Assembly (NCBI GenBank): GCA_021798985.1
Contig: JAJZBI010000009.1
Span: 71,316 to 135,315 of the forward strand
DNA length: 64,000 bases
Direction of reading: 5' to 3'
DNA from: Actinomycetes bacterium
GTDB taxonomy: Bacteria > Actinomycetota > Acidimicrobiia > Acidimicrobiales > Bog-793
The number at the start of each line of letters is the position of its first letter. Positions within the stretch are counted from its first letter, which is position 1. Under the pieces are notes generated by a model, which saw only the letters and a program-made list of their open reading frames with translations, was not told the DNA's origin and ran no database searches. The translations under genes were made by a program, and so were the position numbers. Shown here piece after piece: positions 49,827 to 58,210 of this stretch.

Positions 49827-51050
49827 GTGCCAATCGAACGACGACCTCAGCGCGCCGCGAAACAACCGCCGAACTACGGGCTGCGGCGCGCCGCTGCCGT
49901 CGGCGTGCTCGCCGCCGTCGCCGCACTGATCGCCGTGATCGTGAGCGCGGCGACCGGGGGAGCGAGCCCGGCGCGCACCGACGTCCGGACCGCAGCGAGT
50001 GTCCAGCACCGCCATCACGCCAAGCTGAAGGGCACCGCCGCCTGGCTGGCGAGCCTCGAGGCGCGCGTGAAGAACCAGCCCGGCCATCTCCAGCCCGGTT
50101 CCAATCCCTCGGTGCTGCCGGGGCCGATCATCATCGCCGACCGCAACAACAACCGGATCTTGATGATCGACCCCCACGGTCGGGTGCTTTGGCAGTTCCC
50201 GAACGCGAAGACGGCACCCGGAACGGTCTTCAAGGCCCCCGACGACGCGTTCTTCACCCCGAGCGGCACGCAGATCATCGCCACCCAGGAGTCCCAGTTC
50301 ACGATCTCGCTCGTCTCGCTACAAAAAGACGCCATCGTCTGGCACTACGGGCACCCCGGAACACCGGGTTCGGCGAACGGCTACCTCGACAACCCCGACG
50401 ACGCGATGATGCTGCCGAACGGGAACGTCATCTCGGCGGACATCAAGAACTGCCGGCTGCTCTACCTGTCGCGCACCGGCACCACGCCGATCCATATCTA
50501 CGGCGAGACCACCCCGTACTGCTACCACCAGCCGCCCGCGCGCTTTGGCAGCCCGAACGGCATGTTCCCGATGACGAACGGGGACTGGCTCGTGACCGAG
50601 ATCAACGGCGACTGGGTGGACGAGATGACGCCCTCGGGTCACATCGTCTGGTCGACCAACCCGCCGGGGATCACCTATCCCTCCGACACCAACGAGGTCC
50701 GTCCGGGCGTCTTCCTCACCGCCTCCTACACCAAGCCCGGCGTCGTCGAGGAGTTCAACCAGACCGGCAAGCTGCTCTGGCGTTTCGCGCCGACCGGGGC
50801 GAACGCGCTCGACGAGCCGTCGCTCGCGCTCCCGCTGCCGAACGGCGACGTGCTGGTGAACGACGACTGGAACGACCGGGTGATCGTGATCGACCCGCAC
50901 ACCAACAAGATCGTCTGGCAATACGGCGTCACCGGGGTCTCGGGGTCCAAGCCCGGCTACCTCTTCAAGCCGGACGGCATCGACCTCGCGCCGCCCTATT
51001 CACTGCTCGTGAGCCACGCCAAGACGATCGGCACACCGCCGTTCCCCTGA
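49827..51050 (+). CDS. Secreted or anchored PQQ/NHL-like beta-propeller protein
   Basis: A 407-residue protein. Residues 20-43 form an N-terminal membrane helix or signal (AAAVGVLAAVAALIAVIVSAA). The rest is a propeller with repeated strands ending in W/Y and Asn/Asp loops: IIIADRNNNRILMIDPHGRVLWQF, DDAMMLPNGNVISAD, NEVRPGVFLTASY and VIVIDPHTNKIVWQYG. It resembles arylsulfotransferase/PQQ-like propellers without clear catalytic residues. ATG 49827? A near start (MPIERR) is used. A strong hairpin follows. Confidence 0.83.
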   Translation: MPIERRPQRAAKQPPNYGLRRAAAVGVLAAVAALIAVIVSAATGGASPARTDVRTAASVQHRHHAKLKGTAAWLASLEARVKNQPGHLQPGSNPSVLPGPIIIADRNNNRILMIDPHGRVLWQFPNAKTAPGTVFKAPDDAFFTPSGTQIIATQESQFTISLVSLQKDAIVWHYGHPGTPGSANGYLDNPDDAMMLPNGNVISADIKNCRLLYLSRTGTTPIHIYGETTPYCYHQPPARFGSPNGMFPMTNGDWLVTEINGDWVDEMTPSGHIVWSTNPPGITYPSDTNEVRPGVFLTASYTKPGVVEEFNQTGKLLWRFAPTGANALDEPSLALPLPNGDVLVNDDWNDRVIVIDPHTNKIVWQYGVTGVSGSKPGYLFKPDGIDLAPPYSLLVSHAKTIGTPPFP

Positions 51051-51065
51051 GCCGGCGGCGCCTTC

Positions 51066-51098
51066 GGCCCTGACGCCAGCGCTCGCGGCGTCAGGGCC
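51066..51098 (+). terminator. Perfect 12-bp hairpin after the propeller gene
   Basis: GGCCCTGACGCC and its exact complement GGCGTCAGGGCC enclose a 9-base loop, 15 bases after the propeller stop. It separates the propeller gene from the redox cluster. Confidence 0.8.
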
Positions 51099-51101
51099 AG
51101 A

Positions 51102-51115
51102 TGAGAGCATTCTCA
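51102..51115. promoter_or_regulatory. Inverted repeat before the redox cluster
   Basis: TGAGA-GCAT-TCTCA lies just after the terminator hairpin and 62 bases before the first gene of the ApbE cluster, followed by TTCTCACCAAGTTCCCAAGGA with loosely repeated TTC-C halves. It could be a site for the OmpR-type regulator at 57383, a guess from position only. Confidence 0.3.
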
Positions 51116-51177
51116 CCAAGTTCCCAAGGACCAGTCAGGCCCGTTCTCCAGGCTGGGGCCATGTCGCCAGACCAGCC

Positions 51178-51711
51178 ATGGGGAATCGGGCGGTGAGCCG
51201 CCTCGGTCGCCTCGCCACCGTGATCGCCGGAAGCGGTGCGACCCTCGGCGCAGCGTTCGCGCTCGCCCAGGCGCCGGCGGCGAGCACCACCGTCTCGACG
51301 CCGGCGAGCACGGTGGCGAGCGAGCCGGGCACACCGGCCGCCCAGCAGCTTGCCCGCAGCGTCGCCCTCGAGGCGCACCAGCTCAGCGTTCAGATCGCCG
51401 CGGCACGGGCCCGCCTCGGCGCCCTCGACGGCGCCAGCGCGAAGAGCTCGGCACGGCTTTCGGCCGAGTCCCGCTCGCTCGCCGGCGAGCGCGCCCAGCT
51501 CGCGAGTGAGTCCTCGCAGCTGCTCGGCGAGCGCCAGCAGCTGACCCGTGCCGCGAGCGAGCTGGCAGGCAAGGCGAGCGCGCTCGAGCGCGAGCGCAAC
51601 CAGCTCGCGAGCGAGGCCGCCGCGCTGTCGGCGCGCACGGCCGCGCCGGCGGCCCACGCCACGACGGGCGCCTCGAGCAGCGGAGGCGACGACGGCGGCG
51701 GGGACCACTGA
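51178..51711 (+). CDS. Exported coiled-coil protein with C-terminal TTGASS motif
   Basis: A 177-residue protein. Residues 10-35 form a signal or anchor helix. Residues 55-150 are a heptad-rich coiled coil of Ala/Leu/Glu/Ser (SARLSAESRSLAGERAQLA). The tail reads HATTGASSSGGDDGG with TTGASS at 162-167. No family is recognised. It begins an ApbE-containing cluster. The tail has the [ST]GA[ST] core of ApbE flavin-attachment sites and recurs in the next protein, so it may carry covalent FMN (inference). ATG 51178. Confidence 0.7.
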   Translation: MGNRAVSRLGRLATVIAGSGATLGAAFALAQAPAASTTVSTPASTVASEPGTPAAQQLARSVALEAHQLSVQIAAARARLGALDGASAKSSARLSAESRSLAGERAQLASESSQLLGERQQLTRAASELAGKASALERERNQLASEAAALSARTAAPAAHATTGASSSGGDDGGGDH

Positions 51712-51712
51712 G

Positions 51713-52273
51713 GTGGAGCACCAAGAGACGCCCGCGTGGGCGGTGCCCGAGCACGAGGCGCTCGCGCGCCTCGCCGCGCGGCACGAGCGCCTCGAGCGCT
51801 CGGCGCGCGCGAGCGCCTCGGGTGTGGCGGCGGCCATGGGGCGCCGCCGGGCGCGCACCGCGCTCGTCACCGGGTCGGTGGTCGTGGCGCTCCTCGGGCT
51901 CAGCGAGACCTACGCGAGAACCCACGGCGCGCTCGGCACGCCGAGCCGCCCGAGCAACGCCACCCTCACCACCCCGACGCGCCCATCCCTCGCGGCAAGC
52001 TCGCAGCTGCTCGCAAGCGTGGCGCGCAGCCTCGCTGCGGACAACCAGGCCCTCGCCGGACTGGCGCGCGCGATCGCCGCGACCGCGAGCGCCGCGTCGA
52101 CGAGCACGGGCGAGGGAACCTCGCCCCCGCCTGGTGGCGGCCCCGCGACGCCACCAGCGAGCCTTCCGCCGTTGCAGCTGCCGAGCGTGAACCTCCCGGC
52201 CGTGCCGAGCACCCCGGCGCCGAGCGTGCAGGCGACCACCGGGGCGAGCAGCGGGGTGAGCCCCCTTGGCTGA
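51713..52273 (+). CDS. Single-pass anchored protein with C-terminal TTGASS motif
   Basis: A 186-residue protein. An N-terminal charged cytoplasmic part (residues 1-45), one membrane helix near 47-66 (ALVTGSVVVALLGLSE), an Ala/Ser-rich helical segment, a Pro/Thr/Ser-rich extracellular stalk and the tail VQATTGASSGVSPLG with TTGASS at 175-180. GTG 51713 lies one base after the previous stop. The following apbE start overlaps its end by 8 bases. Function unknown; the motif suggests an ApbE substrate. Confidence 0.7.
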   Translation: MEHQETPAWAVPEHEALARLAARHERLERSARASASGVAAAMGRRRARTALVTGSVVVALLGLSETYARTHGALGTPSRPSNATLTTPTRPSLAASSQLLASVARSLAADNQALAGLARAIAATASAASTSTGEGTSPPPGGGPATPPASLPPLQLPSVNLPAVPSTPAPSVQATTGASSGVSPLG

Positions 52274-53228
52274 GCTCGCGCGCGAGGTGGTCGTGCACGC
52301 CCGAGCGATGGCGACCCGCATCTGCGTGCGCGCCATCGCCGACGAGGTCGACCAGGCGGCCGCGACCGAGCGAGCGGCGCACGAGGCGGCGGGGCTCTTT
52401 GGGGAGGTCGAGCGCGACTGCACGCGCTTTGACCCGACGAGCGCGCTGATGCGGCTCAACCGTGCCGCGGGACGCTGGCAGGTGGTGCCCGCCGCGCTGT
52501 TCGCCATGCTGGCTGAGGCGCGTCGGGCCCACGACGTCACCGGTGGGTCCTTTGACCCCCGCGTCCTCGCCAGCTTGGTGGCGCTCGGCTACGCAAGGAG
52601 CTTCGCCGCTGGACCGGCGACGCCGAGCCCGGCGCCGCCGCCCCACCCGTCGGGCCCGTGGCGCCCGCGCCTTCGCCCTGCGACGCGCGAGGTGCATCTG
52701 CGCGCCGAGCCCGTCGACCTCGGGGGGATCGGAAAGGGGCTCAGCGTGCGCTGGGCCGCCGAGCGGCTCCGCCGCAGCGCCGCCAACTACCTCATCGAGG
52801 CGGGCGGAGACTGCTACTGCGCCGGGCGGGGGCCCGATGACGGGCTCGGGTGGCGCGTCGGCGTCGAGGATCCAGCGGGCGGGCCGGACCCCGTCGCCGT
52901 ACTGCGCTGCAGGGACGCTGCCGTCGCGACGAGCTCGATCCGTGTGCGTCACTGGGCCGTCCGTGGGCGGCGCGTCCACCACCTCATCGACCCTCGGACC
53001 GGCCACCCCGGGGGCCGGGGCCTCCTCGCCGTGACGGTGCTCCACAAAGATTCGGCGCTCGCCGAGGTGTGGTCCAAAGCGCTGTTCTTGCGGGGCGCGG
53101 GCGGCATCGCACGAGCGGCCGAGCGGACCGGGATTGCCGCGCTGTGGGTGGACGAGGACGAAGGGCTGCACGCCAGCCGCCGCATCACTCCGGCGCTGGC
53201 GTGGACAGCGCGCCCGGTGTCGCGATGA
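52266..53228 (+). CDS. apbE: ApbE-family FMN transferase
   Basis: A 320-residue flavin transferase, which attaches FMN by a phosphoester bond to Thr or Ser of exported redox proteins using FAD. Family blocks are CTRFDPTSALMRLN, GGSFDPRVLASLVALGY, VDLGGIGKGLSVRWAAERL (near 150), NYLIEAGGDCYCAG and HHLIDPRTGHPG. No signal peptide or lipobox is seen, so its location is uncertain. TTG 52266 overlaps the previous gene; GTG 52287 is an alternative start. Coupled by ATGA to the ferric-reductase-like gene. Confidence 0.92.
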   Translation: MAELAREVVVHARAMATRICVRAIADEVDQAAATERAAHEAAGLFGEVERDCTRFDPTSALMRLNRAAGRWQVVPAALFAMLAEARRAHDVTGGSFDPRVLASLVALGYARSFAAGPATPSPAPPPHPSGPWRPRLRPATREVHLRAEPVDLGGIGKGLSVRWAAERLRRSAANYLIEAGGDCYCAGRGPDDGLGWRVGVEDPAGGPDPVAVLRCRDAAVATSSIRVRHWAVRGRRVHHLIDPRTGHPGGRGLLAVTVLHKDSALAEVWSKALFLRGAGGIARAAERTGIAALWVDEDEGLHASRRITPALAWTARPVSR

Positions 53229-53899
53229 GACGCCTCCGCGAACTGGCGGCGGGGGGAGCCACCTTGCTCGTCGTCCTCCTCGCTCCGCTCGCCGCCGCGT
53301 ACGGCCTGGTGCAGACGACGCGCCCGACGCTGTCGAGCCCGATGCTGCCCTGGATCACCGGCCGCGCCCTCGGGCTCGCCGCCTACGGCGCGCTTTGGGC
53401 CACGGTCCTGTTCGGCACGGTGGTGCGCGCCCCGGGCCGGCTCGCTTGGCCGCACCCCGAGTCCCGGCTGCGGGCCCACGCCGCGCTCGGCGTGAGCACG
53501 CTCGCCCTCGTGACGGCGCACCTTTGGGTCCTCGCCGCCGACCGCTACGCGGGCGTCGGCTGGCGCGGCGCGCTCCTGCCCGGCGCGGCGCGCTACCGTC
53601 CGCTCGGCGTCGCCCTCGGGGTGCTCTCCTGTTACGCCATCGCCTTGATCGTCGTGACGGCCAAGCGGGCGGGAGGCCAAGTCGGGCGCCACTGGCTGGG
53701 CCTGCACCGCCTGGCGCTTGCCACCTACGCCCTCGTCACCTGCCACGCCGTGCTCGCCGGGAGCGACACCGCGGCGCTGCGGGCGTGGTATGTCGCGACG
53801 GGCGCCGCCGTCGCCCTGGCTGCCGCCTGGAAGGCCGGCTGGCTCGGCGGGCGCCAGCCGGCGCCGCATCGGCCCGACCCGATGCCCCCCAGCCGATGA
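53225..53899 (+). CDS. Ferric-reductase-like transmembrane protein
   Basis: A 224-residue protein with about six helices. Candidate haem His ligands lie in RLRAHAALGVSTLALVTAHLWVL and GRHWLGLHRLALATYALVTCHAVLAG, the paired H-x(13) pattern of FRE/YedZ-like domains. It would pass electrons across the membrane via b-type haems. ATG 53225 overlaps the apbE stop. The NuoF-like gene starts 10 bases after it. Confidence 0.87.
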   Translation: MRRLRELAAGGATLLVVLLAPLAAAYGLVQTTRPTLSSPMLPWITGRALGLAAYGALWATVLFGTVVRAPGRLAWPHPESRLRAHAALGVSTLALVTAHLWVLAADRYAGVGWRGALLPGAARYRPLGVALGVLSCYAIALIVVTAKRAGGQVGRHWLGLHRLALATYALVTCHAVLAGSDTAALRAWYVATGAAVALAAAWKAGWLGGRQPAPHRPDPMPPSR

Positions 53900-53909
53900 G
53901 CCCAGCCCG

Positions 53910-55220
53910 ATGAGCCTGTTGCGTGCGCCCGAGCGTGCCGTTGCCGCACGACCTGCCGTCGCGGGTCTCGGTGACGAGGGCGCCCGCCTCCTCGCCGGGC
54001 CGCCGGCGCACACCGGGGCCGAACCGTACGCGTCGCACACCGCCCGCCTCGGCGACCTCGACCTCGACCTTGCGCCGACGACCCTGCGGCGCGAGGTCGC
54101 GACGGCCGGGCTCTTGGGGCGCGGCGGGGCCGGCTTCCCGGCCGGCCGCAAGCTGGACGCCGCCGCCCGCGCCGGCGGGGGAGGCGTGGTCGTGATCAAC
54201 GCAAGCGAGGGGGAGCCGGCGAGCGCCAAGGACCGCACCTTGTGTGCCTACCGCCCCCACCTCGTCCTCGACGGCGCGCTCGTCGCCGCGAAGGCGAGCG
54301 GGGCGCGCGCGGTCATCTGCTACGTGCACCCCGGCGCAGCTGATGCGGCGCTGCGGACGGCGCTCGCCGAGCGTGGCGAGCAGGGCGTCTCGTGGCGCTT
54401 CGTCGCGCCCCCGCCCACCTACCTCGCGGGGGAGACCTCGGCGGTGATCGGCGTCCTCGAAGGGCGCGGCGCGTTGCCCCGCCACAGCGCCGTGCCCGCC
54501 GCGGTGGCGGGGTTGCACGGCCGCCCCACGGTCGTCGCGAACGCCGAGACGCTCGCCCATCTCGCCCTCATCGCGCGCTTTGGCGCCGGCTGGTTCGTCG
54601 AAGCTGGCACCGCGAGCGCCCCGGGCTCGAGCCTGGTCACCCTCGCCGGCGCAGTGCGCGCGCCGGGGACCGTGCTCGAGGTCTGCTCGCCCGTGGCACT
54701 CGGCGCGCTGCTCGCGCGCGGCGGCGGCACCTTCGGCGGGCCGACACCGGTGTTGCTCGGCGGCTACGCCGGCGCCTGGATCCCGGGCGAGGTCGCCTGG
54801 GCGCTGCCCCTCGACCGGGCGGTCCTCGCCGATGCCCGAGTCAGCCTTGGCTGCGGGGTGATCGCACCGCTGCACCAAGACGCCTGCGGCCTCGCCGAAA
54901 CGGCTCGCCTGCTCGGATGGCTCGCCCGTCAGTCGGCCGGCCAGTGCGGCCCGTGCCGCTTCGGGCTGCCCGCCCTTGCCGAGCTCGCCACCCACCTGGC
55001 ACGCGGCGAAGCGTCGCGCGGTGAGCTGAACACGCTGCGTCAGCTGGCTGCGTCGGTGCGCGGCCGCGGGGCGTGTGGGCATCCGAGCGGGGTGCTTACC
55101 CTGCTCGAGAGCGCCCTCGACACCTTCGCCGAGGAGGTCCGCTGGCATCTTCGGGGCCGCAACTGTGCTGCCCTCGGCGCGGCCTGCGGCCTGCCGCTCG
55201 CCCCGGAGCCCCCGGCGTGA
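53910..55220 (+). CDS. NuoF-like (complex I 51 kDa) flavo-iron-sulfur oxidoreductase
   Basis: A 436-residue protein. The glycine-rich FMN/NADH part is LLGRGGAGFPAGRKL (68-82) with NASEGEPASAKDR. The SLBB-like region is LAGAVRAPGTVLEV. At the C terminus the NuoF 4Fe-4S motif E-S-C-G-x-C-x-P-C appears as QSAGQCGPCRFG (C346, C349), with C389 in GACGHP, so one usual Cys is Ala. It probably oxidises NAD(P)H and feeds the ferredoxin and ferric-reductase-like partner. ATG 53910; the stop overlaps the ferredoxin start. Confidence 0.88.
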   Translation: MSLLRAPERAVAARPAVAGLGDEGARLLAGPPAHTGAEPYASHTARLGDLDLDLAPTTLRREVATAGLLGRGGAGFPAGRKLDAAARAGGGGVVVINASEGEPASAKDRTLCAYRPHLVLDGALVAAKASGARAVICYVHPGAADAALRTALAERGEQGVSWRFVAPPPTYLAGETSAVIGVLEGRGALPRHSAVPAAVAGLHGRPTVVANAETLAHLALIARFGAGWFVEAGTASAPGSSLVTLAGAVRAPGTVLEVCSPVALGALLARGGGTFGGPTPVLLGGYAGAWIPGEVAWALPLDRAVLADARVSLGCGVIAPLHQDACGLAETARLLGWLARQSAGQCGPCRFGLPALAELATHLARGEASRGELNTLRQLAASVRGRGACGHPSGVLTLLESALDTFAEEVRWHLRGRNCAALGAACGLPLAPEPPA

Positions 55221-55459
55221 GCGCGCCGAGCTGGGTGCTCGTCCTCGACGGCACCGCCTGCGAGGGGCACGGGATCTGCGCGCTGATCGCGCCAGGACGC
55301 GTACACCTCGACCGCTTCGGCTACGCCGACGTATCGCCAACGCCGCTTCGCGACGCCGCCGAGCTCGCCCGGGCGCGCCGGGCAGTGCGCGCCTGTCCCG
55401 CCGGCGCGCTCAGCCTCACGGCACGACCGGGCGACACGCGAGGAGCACGACGGTCGTGA
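55217..55459 (+). CDS. Ferredoxin, 3Fe-4S/4Fe-4S single-cluster type
   Basis: An 80-residue electron carrier with the actinobacterial pattern C15-x5-C21 (TACEGHGICALIAPGRV) and C60-P (VRACPAGALSL). Three Cys indicate a 3Fe-4S cluster or a 4Fe-4S with another ligand. GTG 55217 overlaps the NuoF-like stop (GTGA), so the pair is translationally coupled and likely a functional partner. Confidence 0.9.
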   Translation: MSAPSWVLVLDGTACEGHGICALIAPGRVHLDRFGYADVSPTPLRDAAELARARRAVRACPAGALSLTARPGDTRGARRS

Positions 55460-55472
55460 AAAGATCCCCGCG

Positions 55473-55937
55473 GTGAGACGCCCCCTGCGCGCGATCCGAG
55501 CGCGGAGATGGCCTCGGCGCGCGGCGCCGATCGCAGCGCTCGTCGCGCTGGCACTCGGCGCACTGCTCGGGGTCCATCTGGCGAGCCCGGCGGGAGCCGG
55601 CGCCCATCCGCCGCGCAGCATCGTGCTACCCCGGGCCACACCGACCACCGCGACCTCGCCGCCCCAGGCCAAGAGCGGCGTGTCCCGCACGCATCCCGGG
55701 TCCGGCGCGAGCCGCCCAAGTGGCCGCCACTTGGCAGGTGGGGGCGCCACGACCACGACCTCGCTCCCGTCACCGCAGACCACGAGCCCCGAGGCCGGAG
55801 CAACGGGCGAGGGCGCGGGGCGGGTGACCGTCGTCGCCCCCCGGCGCGCCGTGGTCGTCTCCGACGACGCCGGCGACCATCACCACGGCGGCGGGGCGAG
55901 GACGCCGGCGGCGGACTCGGGCGACTCGGGCGGCTAG
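55473..55937 (+). CDS. Exported low-complexity Pro/Thr/Gly protein
   Basis: A 154-residue protein. Residues 1-43 form a basic start and one hydrophobic helix (AALVALALGALLGVHLASP). The exported part is Pro/Thr/Ser/Gly-rich with PEAGATGEGAG near residue 110 and an Asp/His patch DDAGDHHHGGG that could bind metal. Not recognised as a family. It resembles the other two low-complexity proteins of this cluster. GTG 55473; its stop abuts the histidine kinase start. Confidence 0.6.
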   Translation: MRRPLRAIRARRWPRRAAPIAALVALALGALLGVHLASPAGAGAHPPRSIVLPRATPTTATSPPQAKSGVSRTHPGSGASRPSGRHLAGGGATTTTSLPSPQTTSPEAGATGEGAGRVTVVAPRRAVVVSDDAGDHHHGGGARTPAADSGDSGG

Positions 55938-57386
55938 ATGACGGCGGGCACGATCGCCGTCTCGGTCGAGTCCTCCCGACCGCGGAGAAGGTGGCGGCGG
56001 ATCGGCTCTGCCGGCCGCCTCGCCGCCTTCCACCTGGTGATCTTGTTCATCGCGCTCGGCGCGCTGACGACCGTGCTCGTCAACAGCTTCCAGGCGAGCT
56101 ACGAGCGCGTGGCCAACGCCGGGCTGGCCGCCGAAGCCCGCAGCTTCGCGGCCGCCGCCCAGCGCTCGGGTGCGGCCCGCGACGTGCGCGCGTTCGCCGT
56201 CTCCTATCTCGCCACCCGGGCGCTGCCCGCCGGCGAGGTCGCGATCGTCAGCCTGGGACGCGCCGTCATCGCCACGCCGGGCGCCGCCACGCTCGAAACC
56301 CAGCCCGGGCTCGCCTCGCTGCTCGCCACCCCGCCCCCCACGAGCCGCCAATTCCCCCTCAGCATCGCCGGCGCCCCCTACGAGGTCCTCGCCGTGCCGA
56401 TCCGCCGCGACGGGCGCGCGCTCGGCACCTTCGCCGTCGCCGCTGATCTCTCGGGGTTCGCCGCGCAGCGCCGCCACGTCCTCGAGCTCTCGCTCCTCGA
56501 AGGCGCGATCGTCCTCGCCGTCGGGGTGACGAGCGCCTTCGTGCTGCTCCGGAGGCTGTTACGAACCGTCGGCCAGGTGACCGAGACCGCCGAGGCGATC
56601 AGCAACGGCGCGCTTGGCGAGCGCCTGGGGGGTGGCGAGCAGCCCGACGAGGTCGGTCAGCTCGAGCGCACCTTCGACGCCATGCTCGAACGCATCGAGC
56701 GCGCCATGGCGGCCCAGCGCCGCCTGTTGTCGGACGTCTCGCACCAGCTGCGCACGCCGCTCACCGTGGCGCGGGGCCACCTCGAGGTGCTCCAGCGAAC
56801 CGGCGCCGGCGACCCCCGGGCGAGTGAGGAGGCCGTGGCGCTCGTGCTGGATGAGCTCGTCCACATGGCCGCGCTCATCGACCGGCTCTTGCTCCTCGGG
56901 CGGGCGATGGAGCCGGACTTCCTCGCCGAAGAGCCGGTCGCGCTGTCGGATCTCTTTGCCGAGCTCGCCGAGGCGGCGACGGTGCTCGGCGAGCGGTGCT
57001 TCGTGCTCGGCGCGACGGTTCCGCTCGAGCTCGTCGCCGACGCCCACAAGCTACGCGGGGCGCTCCTCAACCTCCTCGACAACGCGGTGCGGGCGACGGC
57101 GCCCGGCGACGTCATCGCGCTCGCCGCCGAGCGCAGGGCCAGCGAGGAGGTCGCGCTGATCGTCGAGGACTCAGGCCCGGGCATCCCCGCGCCCGAGCGC
57201 GACCTCGCCCTCGAGCGCTTCGCACGCCCCGGCGCCCGCGACGCCGGCGGATCGGGGCTCGGGCTGGCGATCGCCAAGGCGGTCGCCGAGGCCCACGGGG
57301 GCCGCCTGTCCATCTCCACTTCGGGACTCGGAGGCGCCCGCGTCGCCATCGTCCTGCCGCCCTGGCGGGTGGCTTCAAGGCGGTGA
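55938..57386 (+). CDS. Sensor histidine kinase
   Basis: A 482-residue membrane kinase. Helices at about 28-50 and 184-206 flank a 130-residue extracellular sensor. Then come HAMP, the HisKA box DVSHQLRTPL (H269), N box LLNLLDNAVRA, G1 VEDSGPGIP and G2 GGSGLGLAIAKAVAEAHGG. It probably senses a periplasmic or envelope redox or metal cue, given the ApbE cluster upstream. ATG 55938 directly follows the previous stop. GTGA overlap with the response regulator. Confidence 0.92.
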   Translation: MTAGTIAVSVESSRPRRRWRRIGSAGRLAAFHLVILFIALGALTTVLVNSFQASYERVANAGLAAEARSFAAAAQRSGAARDVRAFAVSYLATRALPAGEVAIVSLGRAVIATPGAATLETQPGLASLLATPPPTSRQFPLSIAGAPYEVLAVPIRRDGRALGTFAVAADLSGFAAQRRHVLELSLLEGAIVLAVGVTSAFVLLRRLLRTVGQVTETAEAISNGALGERLGGGEQPDEVGQLERTFDAMLERIERAMAAQRRLLSDVSHQLRTPLTVARGHLEVLQRTGAGDPRASEEAVALVLDELVHMAALIDRLLLLGRAMEPDFLAEEPVALSDLFAELAEAATVLGERCFVLGATVPLELVADAHKLRGALLNLLDNAVRATAPGDVIALAAERRASEEVALIVEDSGPGIPAPERDLALERFARPGARDAGGSGLGLAIAKAVAEAHGGRLSISTSGLGGARVAIVLPPWRVASRR

Positions 57387-58168
57387 CGCGCATCTTGATC
57401 GTCGAGGACGACCCCCGGATCGTCTCGTTCCTCGAGCGCGGGCTTAGCGCCGAAGGCTATGAGACCGTCGCGGCGAGCGACGGGGCCGCGGCGGTCTCCA
57501 TGCTTGTTCGCCACGCCGACGAGGTCGACGTCGTCCTGTTAGACCTCGGGCTGCCCCAGGCCTCTGGCCACGACGTCTTGCGGCTGTTGCGGGGCGAAAA
57601 CGCCACCTTGCCGGTGATCGTCCTCACCGCCCGCGACGAGCTCGCCGAGAAGGTCCGCGGCCTCGACCTCGGGGCCAACGACTACGTGACCAAGCCCTTC
57701 GCCTTCGCCGAGCTGCTCGCGCGCATCCGGGCGGTGCTGCGGGCGAGCCGCGCGGCAGCGCCCAGCGAGCTCGCCGCCGGGGGGATCCGCCTCGACCTTG
57801 TCGCCAAGGTCGCCTGGCGCGCCGGCGAGCGCGTCGAGCTGGCGCCGCGCGAGGCCGCGCTGCTCGAGTTGTTCCTGCGCAATGCGAACCGGGTGCTGAC
57901 GCGCAACGAGATCCTGCGCGAGGTGTGGGAAACCGACTTCCCCGTCGCGAGCAACCTCGTCGACGTCTACGTCGGTTACCTGCGAAAAAAGCTCGACCGC
58001 CCCGCGCTCGGCCCCGCCATCGTCACGGCGCGGGGCGCCGGCTACCGCCTCATCGAGGCGCCTGGGCCGAGCGCAGCGGACCCGGGCGACAAGGACCAAG
58101 GCGCCAGGGAGTCGGGCCGCCCCGCCGGGGTGGGCGAGCAGGGCGCCGGGACGACCGTGGGGAGCTGA
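57383..58168 (+). CDS. OmpR/PhoB-family response regulator
   Basis: A 261-residue regulator. The receiver domain has the acidic pair ED (residues 9-10), phospho-acceptor D54 in VLLDLGLP and Lys in YVTKPF. The winged-helix output domain is LAPREAALLELFLRNANRVLTRNEIL and NLVDVYVGYLRKKLD then GAGYRL. A Gly/Pro-rich tail of 35 residues is not conserved. GTG 57383 is coupled to the kinase gene. Confidence 0.93.
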   Translation: MTRILIVEDDPRIVSFLERGLSAEGYETVAASDGAAAVSMLVRHADEVDVVLLDLGLPQASGHDVLRLLRGENATLPVIVLTARDELAEKVRGLDLGANDYVTKPFAFAELLARIRAVLRASRAAAPSELAAGGIRLDLVAKVAWRAGERVELAPREAALLELFLRNANRVLTRNEILREVWETDFPVASNLVDVYVGYLRKKLDRPALGPAIVTARGAGYRLIEAPGPSAADPGDKDQGARESGRPAGVGEQGAGTTVGS

Positions 58169-58210
58169 ACGTCCCGGTCGGGGAGCGCCAAGCGCCGGCG
58201 GTCGCCTCGC

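Noticed and set aside
47992..49926. A 644-codon minus-strand frame over the PG-repeat gene
   Set aside because: The plus-strand repeats and membrane helices are clear; the minus frame is a shadow.
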